Assembly: GCF_003387475.1 (NCBI RefSeq)
Contig: NZ_QUNO01000024.1
Location: 1-64,000 of the forward strand
Length of the DNA stretch: 64,000 bases
Source: Kutzneria buriramensis
GTDB lineage: Bacteria > Actinomycetota > Actinomycetes > Mycobacteriales > Pseudonocardiaceae
Reading direction: 5' to 3'
Position numbers and translations under genes: made by a program. Below are positions 1 through 9,413 of this stretch, piece by piece (the stretch's first letter is position 1; every line of letters starts with the position of its first letter). The notes below the pieces were generated by a model. That model saw only the letters and a program-made list of their open reading frames with translations, was not told the DNA's origin and did not search any database.

Positions 1-563
1 CCGACGAAGTCGATGTAGTGCAGGCGGTCGCGGTCCAGGTAGCGGCTGGTGGCGACGTCGCGGATGACCGCGTCGTCCTCCCACGAGTCCCACAGGTCAC
101 GGACGACCCGCGTCGAGTCGCGCGCCTCCCGCCGGGTGTTCTCGACGTGCGGCCGGCCCCACGCCCGCGCCGCCTCGGCGGCGACGCTCTCGCTCACCAG
201 CCAGCCGGCCCGGCCGACCGAGATGTGGTCGATCGACGCCAGCTGGGAGGAGACGTGGAACGGCTCGGTGTAGGTGGTCGACACCGTGGGCACGACGCCG
301 AGCGTGCTGGTCGCGGCGGCGATGAACGCGGCCCGTTCCACCGCGCCGATCCGGCCGACCGGATGCGGCCGGTCGTCGGGCGGCAGCAGATCGTCGTCCA
401 CTGTGGCCAGTGTGAAGCCGGAGTTCTCCACGACGGCGGCGACCGAGCGGACCCGGTGCGACGTCAGCAGGTGGTCCGGTGCGTGGGCGGCGCGTCGCCA
501 CGCCGCCGGGTGCGCGCCGTCACCGTCGATCTCGATGGCCAGATGCAGGCCGGGATTCGGCAT
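1..563 (-). CDS. FMN-dependent monooxygenase, NtaA/DmoA type (partial; C-terminus outside window)
   Basis: Only the N-terminal 187 codons are present; the gene runs off the left edge. The ATG at 563-561 gives a protein starting MPNPGLHLAIEI. The visible part includes VPTVSTTYTEPFHVSSQLASI and later DSWEDDAVIRDV followed by RLHYIDFVG. These are characteristic of the luciferase-like flavin monooxygenases of the nitrilotriacetate / dimethylsulfide monooxygenase group, which use reduced FMN supplied by a partner reductase to oxidise small organic substrates. The gene diverges from the ABC importer at 670, leaving 106 bases for both promoters. No clear ribosome binding site precedes the ATG, and an in-frame GTG lies about 15 codons upstream, so the exact start is uncertain. 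The substrate cannot be told from sequence. Confidence 0.75.
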   Translation of the reverse strand, partial: MPNPGLHLAIEIDGDGAHPAAWRRAAHAPDHLLTSHRVRSVAAVVENSGFTLATVDDDLLPPDDRPHPVGRIGAVERAAFIAAATSTLGVVPTVSTTYTEPFHVSSQLASIDHISVGRAGWLVSESVAAEAARAWGRPHVENTRREARDSTRVVRDLWDSWEDDAVIRDVATSRYLDRDRLHYIDFV

Positions 564-669
564 GATCCAACCGTATGTCGGGTGGGAGATCCCGGCCCGG
601 GCGTCCACACCGTGGAACGGGGCGGGCCCGCGTTGACGGTTGACGGCGGTGGCTGCCCATGATGGGCAC

Positions 670-1637
670 GTGACGCGTTCGAACGATGCGCCGGTTGCTC
701 TTGCGCGGCAAGAAGAATCGGTGTCCGACAGAAGTCTGTCGGACACCGAGCTTCTCTCGGCGCGCCTGGTTCCGCTGCGGCGGCCGGGGCAGTGGGTGTC
801 GGCCGCGGCGGTGGTCGTGCTGCTGGCCATGGTGGTGCACACGCTGCTCACCAACCCGCGTTTCCAGTGGCCAGTCGTGTGGAGCTACTTCACCACCGGG
901 CCGATCCTGCGCGGCCTGGTGCTGACGCTGTGGCTGACCGCCGCGGTGATGGTGTGCGGCTACGTCCTCGGCGTCGTGCTGGCGGTGATGCGGTTGTCCC
1001 GCAATCCCGTGCTGCGGGCCGTGAGCTTCGGTTACGTGTGGCTGGTGCGGTCGGTGCCGCCGCTGGTGCAGCTGCTGTTCTGGTACGAGCTCGCGTCGCT
1101 GTATCCCGAGCTGTCGCTGGGAATCCCGTTCGGACCGGCGTTCATCACCGTGAAGACGGCGCACCTGTTCACCGGGCTGCTCGCGGCCTTCGTCGGACTG
1201 ACCCTGGACGTGGCGGCCTTCTCGTCGGAGATCATCCGCGGCGGCATCCTGTCGGTTGCGCCCGGCCAGACCGAGGCGGCGCAGGCGATCGGCCTCGGGC
1301 CGTGGCGGATCTTCCGCCGGATCGTGCTGCCGCAGGCGATGCCGGCGATCGTGCCGGCGTCGGGCAACATGCTGATCGGCATGCTCAAGGCGACGTCGAT
1401 CGTGAGCGTGATCGCCGTGCAGGACCTGCTGTACTCGGTGCAGCTGATCTACAACCAGAACTTCCTGATCATCCCGCTGCTGCTGGTGGCGACGATCTGG
1501 TACATCCTGCTCACCACGGTGCTGTCCATCGGGCAGTACTACGTCGAGCGCCACTACGCGCGCGGCACCCGCCGACGCGATCCTCGCGGCCTGTGGACGA
1601 TCGCCCGCGCGAATCTGCCGCTGTTCGGGGGGATCTC

Positions 1638-1641
<4 letters not shown>
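670..1641 (+). CDS. Amino-acid-type ABC transporter permease
   Basis: This is an inner-membrane permease of about 323 residues from the HisM/GlnP group, which imports polar amino acids or similar compounds. About six hydrophobic segments are visible. The EAA loop that docks the ATPase is clear around residues 195-215 ([20 protein letters not shown] followed by [11 protein letters not shown]). The conserved N-terminal stretch [13 protein letters not shown] shows that coding begins upstream of about 760. I chose the GTG at 670; the GTG at 721 is the alternative. A perfect 14-bp inverted repeat lies inside this early coding part. The gene is first in an operon and overlaps the ATPase start by four bases. 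Confidence 0.88.
718..749. promoter_or_regulatory. Perfect inverted repeat, 14-bp arms with 4-base loop, in the 5' part of the permease gene
   Basis: The left arm TCGGTGTCCGACAG at 718-731 and the right arm CTGTCGGACACCGA at 736-749 are exact complements separated by AAGT. It could be an operator for a dimeric repressor or an RNA hairpin controlling the importer operon. No T-run follows, so it does not look like a simple terminator. It overlaps codons 17-27 of the chosen reading frame, so it may also mean that the true start is further downstream. Confidence 0.55.
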
Positions 1642-2399
<758 letters not shown>

Positions 2400-2419
2400 A
2401 GAATCGGAAGGACTTTCCC

Positions 2420-3346
2420 GTGGCCAGATCAGGTGTTGTCGGATTGTCGCTCGCCGCGCTCGCGGTCGTGCTGACGGCGTGCGGGACGGGCAATGCCGCC
2501 GATCCGGCCGCCCCCACCTCGACATCGGTGGCGTTCCCGACGCAGGACGTGGTGTCGGCCGTCCAGACCGACGCGGCGGTGCGCGCGGAGCTCCCGCCGT
2601 CGACCAAGTCGCTGACCCTGGGCACGACCCTGGCGCCGGGCACCGCGAGCCTGCCGCACTCCGGCCAGGTCGACGGCGACAAGTACGTCGGCGTGGACGT
2701 GGATCTGCGCGACGCCGTGGCCAAGGTCCTCGGCATCACGTGGACGGTGCAGAACGGCACCTTCGAGACGATCATCCCCGGCGTGCAGAACGGCAAGTAC
2801 GACGTGGGCCAGGACAACTTCGGCGTCACCGCGGCGCGGGAGAAGGTCGTGGACTTCGCGACCTACCTGACCGACGGCCAGTCCTTCCTCGGCCCCGCCG
2901 ATCACGGCCCGAGCAGCGTCAATGCGCTGACCGACCTGTGCGGGCTGACCGTGGCGACCAGTCCCGGCTCGACGTTCCAGCAGATCCTCACCAGCGGCGC
3001 CGACAAGTGCGCCGCCGCCGGTAAGAAGCCGTACACGGTGCAGCTGTTCTCCGACACCGCGCCGATCTGGCTCGGCCTGGCCAACGGCAAGGTCGACGTC
3101 TACTTCGGACCGACGCTGAGCCTGAAGTACGACGAGAAGCACGTGCCGAACACGAAGTTCCTGGGGCAGTTCAGCTCCACGCCGGTCGGCTTCGTGACCG
3201 GCAAGGGCTCGCCGGTGGCCAAGGCGGTCAGCGACGCCGTGAACAAGCTGATCAAGACCGGCGACTACGCCAAGATCCTGGCCAAGTGGGGCGTCGACAG
3301 CTCCGGCATTCCGCAGTCCGCGGTCAATCCCGCGCCGACGCTCTGA
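2420..3346 (+). CDS. ABC transporter substrate-binding lipoprotein (SBP family 3)
   Basis: This is a 308-residue extracellular solute-binding lipoprotein. A signal peptide ends in the lipobox LTAC at about residue 20, so the mature protein should be anchored through that cysteine. The body has the family-3 binding-protein pattern (GVDVDLRDAVAKVLG, then NGKYDVGQDNFGVTAAREKVVDFATY), as in amino-acid importers. I chose the GTG at 2420 because GGAAGGA lies seven bases upstream; an earlier GTG at 2396 would add eight charged residues before the signal peptide. It follows the ATPase by 20 bases. The ligand is not predictable. Confidence 0.9.
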   Translation: MARSGVVGLSLAALAVVLTACGTGNAADPAAPTSTSVAFPTQDVVSAVQTDAAVRAELPPSTKSLTLGTTLAPGTASLPHSGQVDGDKYVGVDVDLRDAVAKVLGITWTVQNGTFETIIPGVQNGKYDVGQDNFGVTAAREKVVDFATYLTDGQSFLGPADHGPSSVNALTDLCGLTVATSPGSTFQQILTSGADKCAAAGKKPYTVQLFSDTAPIWLGLANGKVDVYFGPTLSLKYDEKHVPNTKFLGQFSSTPVGFVTGKGSPVAKAVSDAVNKLIKTGDYAKILAKWGVDSSGIPQSAVNPAPTL

Positions 3347-3359
3347 AAGGCACATCGGC

Positions 3360-4547
3360 ATGTCCAAGAACACCTTCGCGGTGGTCGCCGCCCTGACCGT
3401 GGCGGCAGTCGTCCCGGCGCCCGCTGTCGCCGCCGACGCGCAACTGCCGCCGCTCACCGTCCTCACCGACGCCGCCGGGGCCGGCAGCGGTGACATCTTC
3501 GTCTCGCCGACCTCCGCCGACGGCCGCTACGCCAACGGCGTGGAGATCCTCGACGCCAGCGGCAAGGACGTCGTCTGGTCGCACCCGGTGCCGGCCGGCC
3601 TCACCGCCGCGGACTTCCGCCGGCAGACCTACCGCGGCCAGCCGGTCCTGACGTGGTGGCAGGGCACCGGTCTGGGCGGGCTCGCTGCCGGCGTCGACGA
3701 GATCTACGACGCGAACCACCGCCCGCTCGCCGAGGTTCGCGCCGGCAACGGCTATCAGGCCGACGGGCACGAGTTCGTCATCACGCCCCGGAACACGGCC
3801 CTGATCCTGGCCTACCGCGCGGCCACCGCCGACCTGACGTCGATCGGCGGATCGGCGCACCAGAAGGTGATCGACGGCGTCGTGCAGGAGATCGACATCG
3901 CCAGCGGCAAGGTGTTGTTCCAGTGGGACAGCGCCGATCACGTCCCCTACGCGCAGAGCGAGCAGCCGCTGCCGGCGTCGCCGGACACCCCGTGGGACTG
4001 GTTCCACGTCAACGCCGTCAAGCAGGACGGCGACAACCTCTTGGTGGACGCGCGCGACACCTGGGCCGCGTACGAGATCTCCCGGCGGGACGGCCGAATC
4101 CTGTGGCAGCTGGGCGGCAGGGCGAGCTCCTTCACGGTGCGGGCGGCGGCCGGTCAGGAGTTGAACGCCGCCGGGGCGATCGTCGCCTGGCAGCACGATC
4201 CGGAGCCGCTGGGCGGCGGGTACTACACCTTCTTCGACAACGAGTCCGCCGGGACGGCGAACACCGGCAGCGGGGCCGTCTCCGAGCTGCCGTACAGCCG
4301 GGTCGTGCTGGTGCGGGTGGATCAGCGGAACCGCACGGCGACGCTGGTGCGGGCCGACGCCCAGCCGGCGGGCCTGACCGCGTCCTCGCAGGGCGACGCC
4401 CAGCCGGAGCCGGGCGGCGGGACGTTCGTCGGCTGGGGCTCGCTGCCGTACCTCTCCGAGTTCGACCGGCGCGGAGCAGTCGTGTTCAGCGCCAAGTTCC
4501 CGGCCGGTGTGAACACCTACCGCGCCTACCGGTTCGCCTGGCGCTGA
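3360..4547 (+). CDS. Secreted arylsulfotransferase-like (ASST family) protein
   Basis: The 395-residue protein has an N-terminal signal peptide (cleavage near AVAADAQ). Its pattern is that of the arylsulfotransferase family, a beta-propeller fold: GYQADGHEFVITPRNTALIL, then VQEIDIASGKVLFQWDS, then WDWFHVNAVKQDGDNLLVDARDTWAAYEI and ILWQLGG. Family members transfer sulfate between phenolic compounds, but many actinobacterial relatives are uncharacterised. A histidine in the FHVNA motif is present. The gene starts 13 bases after the binding protein and is preceded by AAAGG, so it is probably co-transcribed with the importer. That suggests a shared substrate, which is an inference. Confidence 0.75.
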   Translation: MSKNTFAVVAALTVAAVVPAPAVAADAQLPPLTVLTDAAGAGSGDIFVSPTSADGRYANGVEILDASGKDVVWSHPVPAGLTAADFRRQTYRGQPVLTWWQGTGLGGLAAGVDEIYDANHRPLAEVRAGNGYQADGHEFVITPRNTALILAYRAATADLTSIGGSAHQKVIDGVVQEIDIASGKVLFQWDSADHVPYAQSEQPLPASPDTPWDWFHVNAVKQDGDNLLVDARDTWAAYEISRRDGRILWQLGGRASSFTVRAAAGQELNAAGAIVAWQHDPEPLGGGYYTFFDNESAGTANTGSGAVSELPYSRVVLVRVDQRNRTATLVRADAQPAGLTASSQGDAQPEPGGGTFVGWGSLPYLSEFDRRGAVVFSAKFPAGVNTYRAYRFAWR

Positions 4548-4615
4548 TGGGAAGGTACTCCCTGAACCTTCTTTCCGCGAGACTTATTCCAAGTCAAAAC
4601 TGAACCTTGCCTCGC

Positions 4616-4627
4616 TGGTCTGGACCT
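4616..4627. promoter_or_regulatory. DasR-responsive-element (dre)-like site upstream of the GH16-GH18 operon
   Basis: TGGTCTGGACCT matches 10 of 12 positions of the dre core TGGTCTAGACCA, known from Streptomyces chitinase and chitin-uptake promoters. It lies 72 bases upstream of the GH16 start. A weaker related sequence (GGATCCAGACCT, 8 of 12) is at 4676-4687, just before the ribosome binding site. DasR is a GntR-family repressor that responds to glucosamine phosphates. No dasR gene is in this window. Confidence 0.5.
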
Positions 4628-4698
4628 CGGATACTGCTGACTACCGCCGTCAGCGAACGATCATGAGGGAGTATCGGATCCAGACCTGAGAGGTGATC

Positions 4699-5589
4699 AT
4701 GACTGTGACGCCTACCCTGCGGCGATCACGGCGAATCCGCACCCGAGCGTGCCTCGCGGCGCTGCTCACGACCACTCTCGCGACCGCCGGCGTCGGGCCG
4801 GCGGTCGCGTCCAGCCCCCACGACGTGACCTTCTCCGACGACTTCGACGGCTCGGCCGGCGCCGGCGTCGATCTCGGCAAGTGGCACTTCGAGACCGGCG
4901 ACAACGTCAACAACCACGAACGCGAGTGGTACACGGACGGCACCGACAACGCCGCGCTGGACGGCCAGGGCGATCTCGTCATCACCGCCAAAAGGGAGAA
5001 TCCCGGCAACTACCAGTGCTGGTACGGCCCGTGTGAGTACACCTCGGCGCGGCTGTCCACCGCCGGCCAGTTCACCCAGGCCTACGGGCACTTCGAGGCC
5101 CGCATGAAGATCCCGCGCGGGCAGGGCATGTGGCCCGCGTTCTGGCTGCTCGGGGACGACATAGGCGACGTCGGCTGGCCGCAGTGCGGCGAGCTGGACA
5201 TCATGGAGAACGTCGGTTTCGAGCCGACCACCGTGCACGGCACCATGCACGGCCCCGGCTACTCGGGCGCCAACGGCATCGGGGCCGGCTACGACGGGCC
5301 CGTCTTCGCCGACGACTTCCACACCTACGCCCTGGACTGGTCGCCGGGCTCGATCGGCTGGTCGGTCGACGGAAACCTGTACGAGACAAGGACTCCGGCC
5401 GATGTCGGCGGCAATCAGTGGGTCTTCGACCACCCCTTCCACATCATCCTCAACCTCGCGGTCGGCGGCGACTGGCCGGGCGACCCGGACGACAGCACGC
5501 AGTTCCCGCAGCAACTCGTCGTGGACTACGTGCACGTGACGTCCAGCGCCAGCGCATTCGCCCCGGGCCAGAGGAGGAAAGTCCGTTGA
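4699..5589 (+). CDS. Secreted GH16 endo-beta-1,3-glucanase-like enzyme
   Basis: This is a 296-residue secreted glycoside hydrolase, predicted to cut beta-1,3-glucan such as fungal wall glucan. A basic N-terminus and hydrophobic stretch form a signal peptide ending around AVASS. The GH16 active-site motif GELDIMENVG gives E165 as nucleophile, D167 as helper and E170 as acid/base. WPAFWLLG and LNLAVGGDWPG are further family hallmarks. I chose the ATG at 4699, which has GAGAGG five bases upstream, over the GTG six bases earlier. It is first in a three-gene operon; its stop overlaps the TTG start of the next gene. Confidence 0.92.
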   Translation: MTVTPTLRRSRRIRTRACLAALLTTTLATAGVGPAVASSPHDVTFSDDFDGSAGAGVDLGKWHFETGDNVNNHEREWYTDGTDNAALDGQGDLVITAKRENPGNYQCWYGPCEYTSARLSTAGQFTQAYGHFEARMKIPRGQGMWPAFWLLGDDIGDVGWPQCGELDIMENVGFEPTTVHGTMHGPGYSGANGIGAGYDGPVFADDFHTYALDWSPGSIGWSVDGNLYETRTPADVGGNQWVFDHPFHIILNLAVGGDWPGDPDDSTQFPQQLVVDYVHVTSSASAFAPGQRRKVR

Positions 5590-7322
5590 GGACGAGGGAA
5601 CGGCTGTTCACGATCGTCCTGGGCGCGGCCCTGACCGCGCTCCTCGCGCCGACGGCCGGCGCCGCGCCGATCCCGGTGGCGCACGCCGCTGGTGACGCGC
5701 CCGATTTCGGGCCCAATGTGAAGATCTTCGACCCGTCGATGTCCTCCTCGGACATCCAGTCGCAGCTCGACGGCATCTTCAACCAGCAGCAGGGCAACGA
5801 GTTCGGCGGCGAGCGCTACGCGGTGCTGTTCAAGCCCGGCACGTACAGCAACGACGTCAACGTCGGCTACTACACCCAGGTGCTCGGCCTGGGCCAGAAT
5901 CCCGACGATGTCACCATCAACGGCGCGGTGCACGTCCAGGACCAGGGCGGCGGCGCACTGGTCAACTTCTGGCGCGGCGCGGAGAACCTGGCGGTGAACC
6001 CGTCCGGCGGCACCGACACCTGGGCGGTGTCGCAGGCGTCGCCGATGCGGCGTGTGGACATCCACGGCGATCTCCAGCTCTCCGACAGCGGCTACTCCAG
6101 CGGCGGCTTCCTCGCCGACGCGAACGTGACCGGCCAGGTCCGATCCGGCTCGCAGCAACAGTGGTTGTCCCGCAACACATCGTGGGGGAGTTGGGACGGC
6201 GGCAACTGGAACATGGTCTTCGTCGGCGCGCGGAACGCACCGGCGCAGTCCTTCCCCAACCCGCCGGAGACCACGGTCGACCAGACGCCCGTGGTACGGG
6301 AGAAGCCGTTCCTCTACATCGACGGTTCCGGCAACTACCAGGTGTTCGTGCCGGGTGTGCGGACCAACAGCGCCGGCACCAGCTGGGGCGGCGGGTCCGC
6401 GCCCGGCTCGTCGCTCTCGATCGACAAGTTCTCCATCGTCAAGCCCGGCGACACCGCCGACACGATCAACGGGGCGCTGGCGGCCGGCCAGAACCTGCTG
6501 TTCACGCCGGGCGTCTACCACCTGGGCAGCGAGATCCACGTGACCAGGCCCGACACCGTGGTGCTGGGCCTGGGCCTTGCGACCCTCACGCCGGACAACG
6601 GCAACGCGGCGATGACGGTCGACGACGTCAACGGCGTGGAGATCGCCGGGCTGCTGTTCGACGCCGGGTCGAACGGCTCCCAGCAGCTGCTGAACGTCGG
6701 CCCGAGCGGGTCGAGCGCCGACCACGGCGGCGACCCGACCACGCTGTCGGACGTGTTCTTCCGCGTCGGCGGGGCCGGGGTCGGCAAGGTGAACCAGGCG
6801 CTGGTGGTCAACAGCAACAACGTCATCACCGACGACATGTGGGTCTGGCGGGCCGATCACGGCGACGGCGTCGGCTGGTACGACAACACCGCGAACAACG
6901 GCGTGGTCGTCGACGGCAACAACGTCACCGCGTACGGGCTGGCGGTCGAACACTTCCAGCAGTACCAGGTGATCTGGAACGGCAATGGCGGCCGCACCTA
7001 CTTCTTCCAGAACGAGATGCCCTACGACGTCCCGGATCAGGGCGCCTGGCGCGGCGACGGCAACGGGTACGCGGCCTACAAGGTCGCCGACAATGTCACC
7101 GATCACCAGGCCTGGGGCCTTGGCAGCTACTGCTACTTCAGCACGAACCCGAGCGTCGTGGCCGACCGGGCCTTCGAGGCGCCGAACACGCAGGGCGTCA
7201 GTTTCCACGACCTGGTCACGGTTTCGCTGGGCGGCACCGGAACCATCAACAACATCATCAACGACGCCGGCGGCGCGGTGAACGGCGGCAACACCGTCGC
7301 GGACCTCACCGACTACCCGTAA
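5586..7322 (+). CDS. Secreted right-handed beta-helix protein, GH55-like
   Basis: The 578-residue product has a signal peptide (to about residue 30), then the conserved block PDFGPNVKIFDPSMSSSDIQ and repeated beta-helix strands. Two pectate-lyase-like halves are visible, the second starting near FSIVKPGDTADTINGAL. Close actinobacterial relatives are often annotated adenylyl cyclase or coagulation factor 5/8 protein. The fold and context suggest a GH55-like exo-beta-1,3-glucanase or related polysaccharide enzyme. The TTG at 5586 overlaps the GH16 stop and has AGGAGG eight bases upstream, which supports this start. Placement between GH16 and GH18 genes points to fungal wall breakdown. Exact activity is unproven. 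Confidence 0.75.
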   Translation: MRTRERLFTIVLGAALTALLAPTAGAAPIPVAHAAGDAPDFGPNVKIFDPSMSSSDIQSQLDGIFNQQQGNEFGGERYAVLFKPGTYSNDVNVGYYTQVLGLGQNPDDVTINGAVHVQDQGGGALVNFWRGAENLAVNPSGGTDTWAVSQASPMRRVDIHGDLQLSDSGYSSGGFLADANVTGQVRSGSQQQWLSRNTSWGSWDGGNWNMVFVGARNAPAQSFPNPPETTVDQTPVVREKPFLYIDGSGNYQVFVPGVRTNSAGTSWGGGSAPGSSLSIDKFSIVKPGDTADTINGALAAGQNLLFTPGVYHLGSEIHVTRPDTVVLGLGLATLTPDNGNAAMTVDDVNGVEIAGLLFDAGSNGSQQLLNVGPSGSSADHGGDPTTLSDVFFRVGGAGVGKVNQALVVNSNNVITDDMWVWRADHGDGVGWYDNTANNGVVVDGNNVTAYGLAVEHFQQYQVIWNGNGGRTYFFQNEMPYDVPDQGAWRGDGNGYAAYKVADNVTDHQAWGLGSYCYFSTNPSVVADRAFEAPNTQGVSFHDLVTVSLGGTGTINNIINDAGGAVNGGNTVADLTDYP

Positions 7323-7352
7323 CGCGTGATCCCTGCGCTCATTGGAGAGCAC

Positions 7353-8288
7353 ATGCCCTGCACTCGCACGACATCGTTGCGTGCCGGCGCGCTCGCGGTC
7401 GGGGTCGCCCTGTTCGGCCTCGCACCGGCGGCGCACGCCGCACCGCACGCCCTGCCGGCGCACTTCGCCGCGCCGTACCTGGAACTCAGCGACTCCACCG
7501 CCGGCCTGATGGCCGAGGACATGCAGGCCACCGGCACCAACCACTTCACGCTGGCCTTCCTCATCCCGCAGAACGGCTGCACCGCCCAGTGGGAAGCCGG
7601 CGGCGCTCCCGTCGGCTCCTACGCCCAGCAGATCAGGGACCTCCAGTCCGCCGGCGGTGAGGTGATCATCTCCTTCGGCGGGGCCGAGGGCGGCGAACTG
7701 GCCCAGACCTGCACCTCCGTGCCGGACCTGACGGCCGCCTACGCCAACGTCGTCGACACGTACGGCGTCACGCGGCTGGACTTCGACATCGAGGGCGACA
7801 CCCTGAACGACACCGCCGCCAACCAGCGCCGCAACCAGGCGCTGGCCGCGCTGCAACAACAGAATCCCGCCGTGCAGGTGGACTACACCGTGGGCGTGTC
7901 CCCGGGCGTCGGCCTGCGCGACGGCGAAATGGCCGTCCTCCAGGACGCCCAGTCGCAGGGCGTGAGCGTCAGCACCGTCGACGTCATGGCCATGGACTTC
8001 GGCGACGGCGAGAGCCCGCTCAACGACGGGATCTCGGCGGCGCAGGCGACGAGCAACCAGCTCGCCGCGCTCTACGGCGTCTCCCAGTCCGAGGCCTACG
8101 GCCGGATCGGCATCACGCCGATCGCCGGCCAGAACGACGACAACGAGTACTTCAGCCAGGACGACGCGTCCACGCTGGAGAACTTCGCGGCGTCCAACGG
8201 GTTGCAGCTGCTGGCCTTCTGGGAGGTCGCCAGCTACGACAAGGCCACCGGCTACGCCTACTCGCGGATCTTCAACCAGCTCCACTAG
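7353..8288 (+). CDS. Secreted GH18 chitinase-like enzyme
   Basis: This is a 311-residue secreted protein with a signal peptide ending at AHAAP. The GH18 catalytic strand reads LDFDIEGD, with D143, D145 and the proton donor E147 in place; the first aspartate of the full DxxDxDxE motif is replaced by threonine. GEVIISFGG, DVMAMDFGDG and LLAFWEVASYD follow the usual GH18 order. The ATG at 7353 is preceded by GGAGAG. It ends the GH16 / GH55-like operon and is followed by a strong terminator. No chitin-binding domain is present, so it is a compact, catalytic-domain-only enzyme. Confidence 0.9.
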   Translation: MPCTRTTSLRAGALAVGVALFGLAPAAHAAPHALPAHFAAPYLELSDSTAGLMAEDMQATGTNHFTLAFLIPQNGCTAQWEAGGAPVGSYAQQIRDLQSAGGEVIISFGGAEGGELAQTCTSVPDLTAAYANVVDTYGVTRLDFDIEGDTLNDTAANQRRNQALAALQQQNPAVQVDYTVGVSPGVGLRDGEMAVLQDAQSQGVSVSTVDVMAMDFGDGESPLNDGISAAQATSNQLAALYGVSQSEAYGRIGITPIAGQNDDNEYFSQDDASTLENFAASNGLQLLAFWEVASYDKATGYAYSRIFNQLH

Positions 8289-8292
8289 CGCA

Positions 8293-8325
8293 CCGGTGGC
8301 CGGCCCGGACCGGGCCGGCCACCGG
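8293..8325. terminator. Convergent bidirectional terminator
   Basis: Perfect 15-bp arms CCGGTGGCCGGCCCG (8293-8307) and CGGGCCGGCCACCGG (8311-8325) with a 3-base loop fill the gap between the GH18 stop and the sigma-factor stop. Confidence 0.85.
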
Positions 8326-8327
8326 CG

Positions 8328-9308
8328 TCAGTCGAGCGTGCGAGGCAGGCCGAAGTACGGCGCGACCGCCGTGTCGAACCGGGTGAACGCGCAGACCTTG
8401 TCGCCATCGAGACCGATCACGACGACACCGGCGAGGCGGAGGCTGCCGGTGATCCCGTCGCGCATGTACTCGCCCCAGGCCGGCTGGCCGTTCGCGCGCA
8501 CGGGCACCACGTGGTCGATCCGCCCCAGCAGCGAGCGGATGACGCCGAAGAAGCGGTGCACCGCCTCGGTTCCGCGGTACTCGAACGGCAGCGGCGGCAT
8601 GCGCACCCAGATGTCGTCGGTCATCAGCGCCAGGAGCGCATCGACGTCGAGCTCGGTGAAGGCCGTGACGAAGCGGTCCAGCAGCGCCTGCTCCTCCGGG
8701 CCGCCCGGCGCGGGCGGCTGCGGCGAGCGTGCGGTGTTCATCGTCGCGCGGGCGCGCCGAAGGGCGCTGGTGACGGCGTCCTCGGTGAGCCCGAGCAGCT
8801 CGGCGGTCTCGGCGGCGCGGTACCCGAGCACGTCGCGCAGCAGGAGCACGGCGCGTTGGTTCGGCGGCAGCAGCTGCACGGCGGTGACGAACGCGAGCGA
8901 GATCGCCTCCCGGGACTCGTACCGTGCCTCGGGGCCCGGAGCCTGGTCGGAGAGCTCCTCCCACAGCACGTCGGGGTACGGCTGGAGCCACAGCACCTCG
9001 CCCAGGCGGGTCGGCTCGGGCAGCGGCGGCGCCTCCGGCGGGGCCGCCGGCTGCCGGCCGCTGGAACGCAGCATGTTCAGGCACCGGTTGGTGGCGATGC
9101 GGTACAGCCAGGTGCGCAGGGACGACCGCTGCTCGAACCCGTCGAGGCCGAGCCACGCCGACAGCAGCGTCTCCTGGAGCGCGTCCTCGGCGTCCTGCAC
9201 CGAGCCGAGCATGCGGTAGCAGTGCACCCGCAGCTCGGTGCGATGCGGCTGGACCAGGGCGCTGAACGCGTCCCGGTCGCCGGCGCGGGCCCGCTGGAGC
9301 AGTTCCAT
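8328..9308 (-). CDS. ECF sigma factor with C-terminal SnoaL-like domain (SigJ/SigX5-like)
   Basis: This 326-residue protein combines region 2 (residues 1-75, with RMLGSVQDAEDALQETLLSAW and TWLYRIATNRCLNMLR), region 4 (about 130-190, LPPNQRAVLLLRDVLGYRAAETAELL) and a long C-terminal SnoaL/NTF2-like domain (about 205-320). This is the layout of sigma-70 factors of the TIGR02960/SigJ type, where the extra domain replaces a separate anti-sigma factor in controlling activity. GGAGG precedes the ATG by seven bases. It diverges from an SDR gene across a 105-base region that holds a clear inverted repeat. Confidence 0.9.
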   Translation of the reverse strand: MELLQRARAGDRDAFSALVQPHRTELRVHCYRMLGSVQDAEDALQETLLSAWLGLDGFEQRSSLRTWLYRIATNRCLNMLRSSGRQPAAPPEAPPLPEPTRLGEVLWLQPYPDVLWEELSDQAPGPEARYESREAISLAFVTAVQLLPPNQRAVLLLRDVLGYRAAETAELLGLTEDAVTSALRRARATMNTARSPQPPAPGGPEEQALLDRFVTAFTELDVDALLALMTDDIWVRMPPLPFEYRGTEAVHRFFGVIRSLLGRIDHVVPVRANGQPAWGEYMRDGITGSLRLAGVVVIGLDGDKVCAFTRFDTAVAPYFGLPRTLD

Positions 9309-9358
9309 CCGACACCTCCGTCAAGAATCCTCTCCTGTGCAGACCCCGGCGGCCGGCA

Positions 9359-9387
9359 AAACTGGTCGCTCCCGGACCGACCAGTTT
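9359..9387. promoter_or_regulatory. Operator-like inverted repeat between sigma factor and SDR genes
   Basis: Arms AAACTGGTCG (9359-9368) and CGACCAGTTT (9378-9387) are perfect complements with a 9-base spacer. It sits 27 bases before the SDR ATG and 50 bases before the sigma-factor ATG, so a bound dimer could control either promoter. No TetR or MarR gene is adjacent, so the binding protein is unknown. Confidence 0.55.
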
Positions 9388-9413
9388 CCGACGATCGCTG
9401 TGTCTCCAAGTCC

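Noticed and set aside
5526-8285. Long minus-strand frame opposite the GH55-like and GH18 genes
   Set aside because: It lacks recognisable domains and has shadow-frame composition; the plus strand has signal peptides and catalytic motifs.
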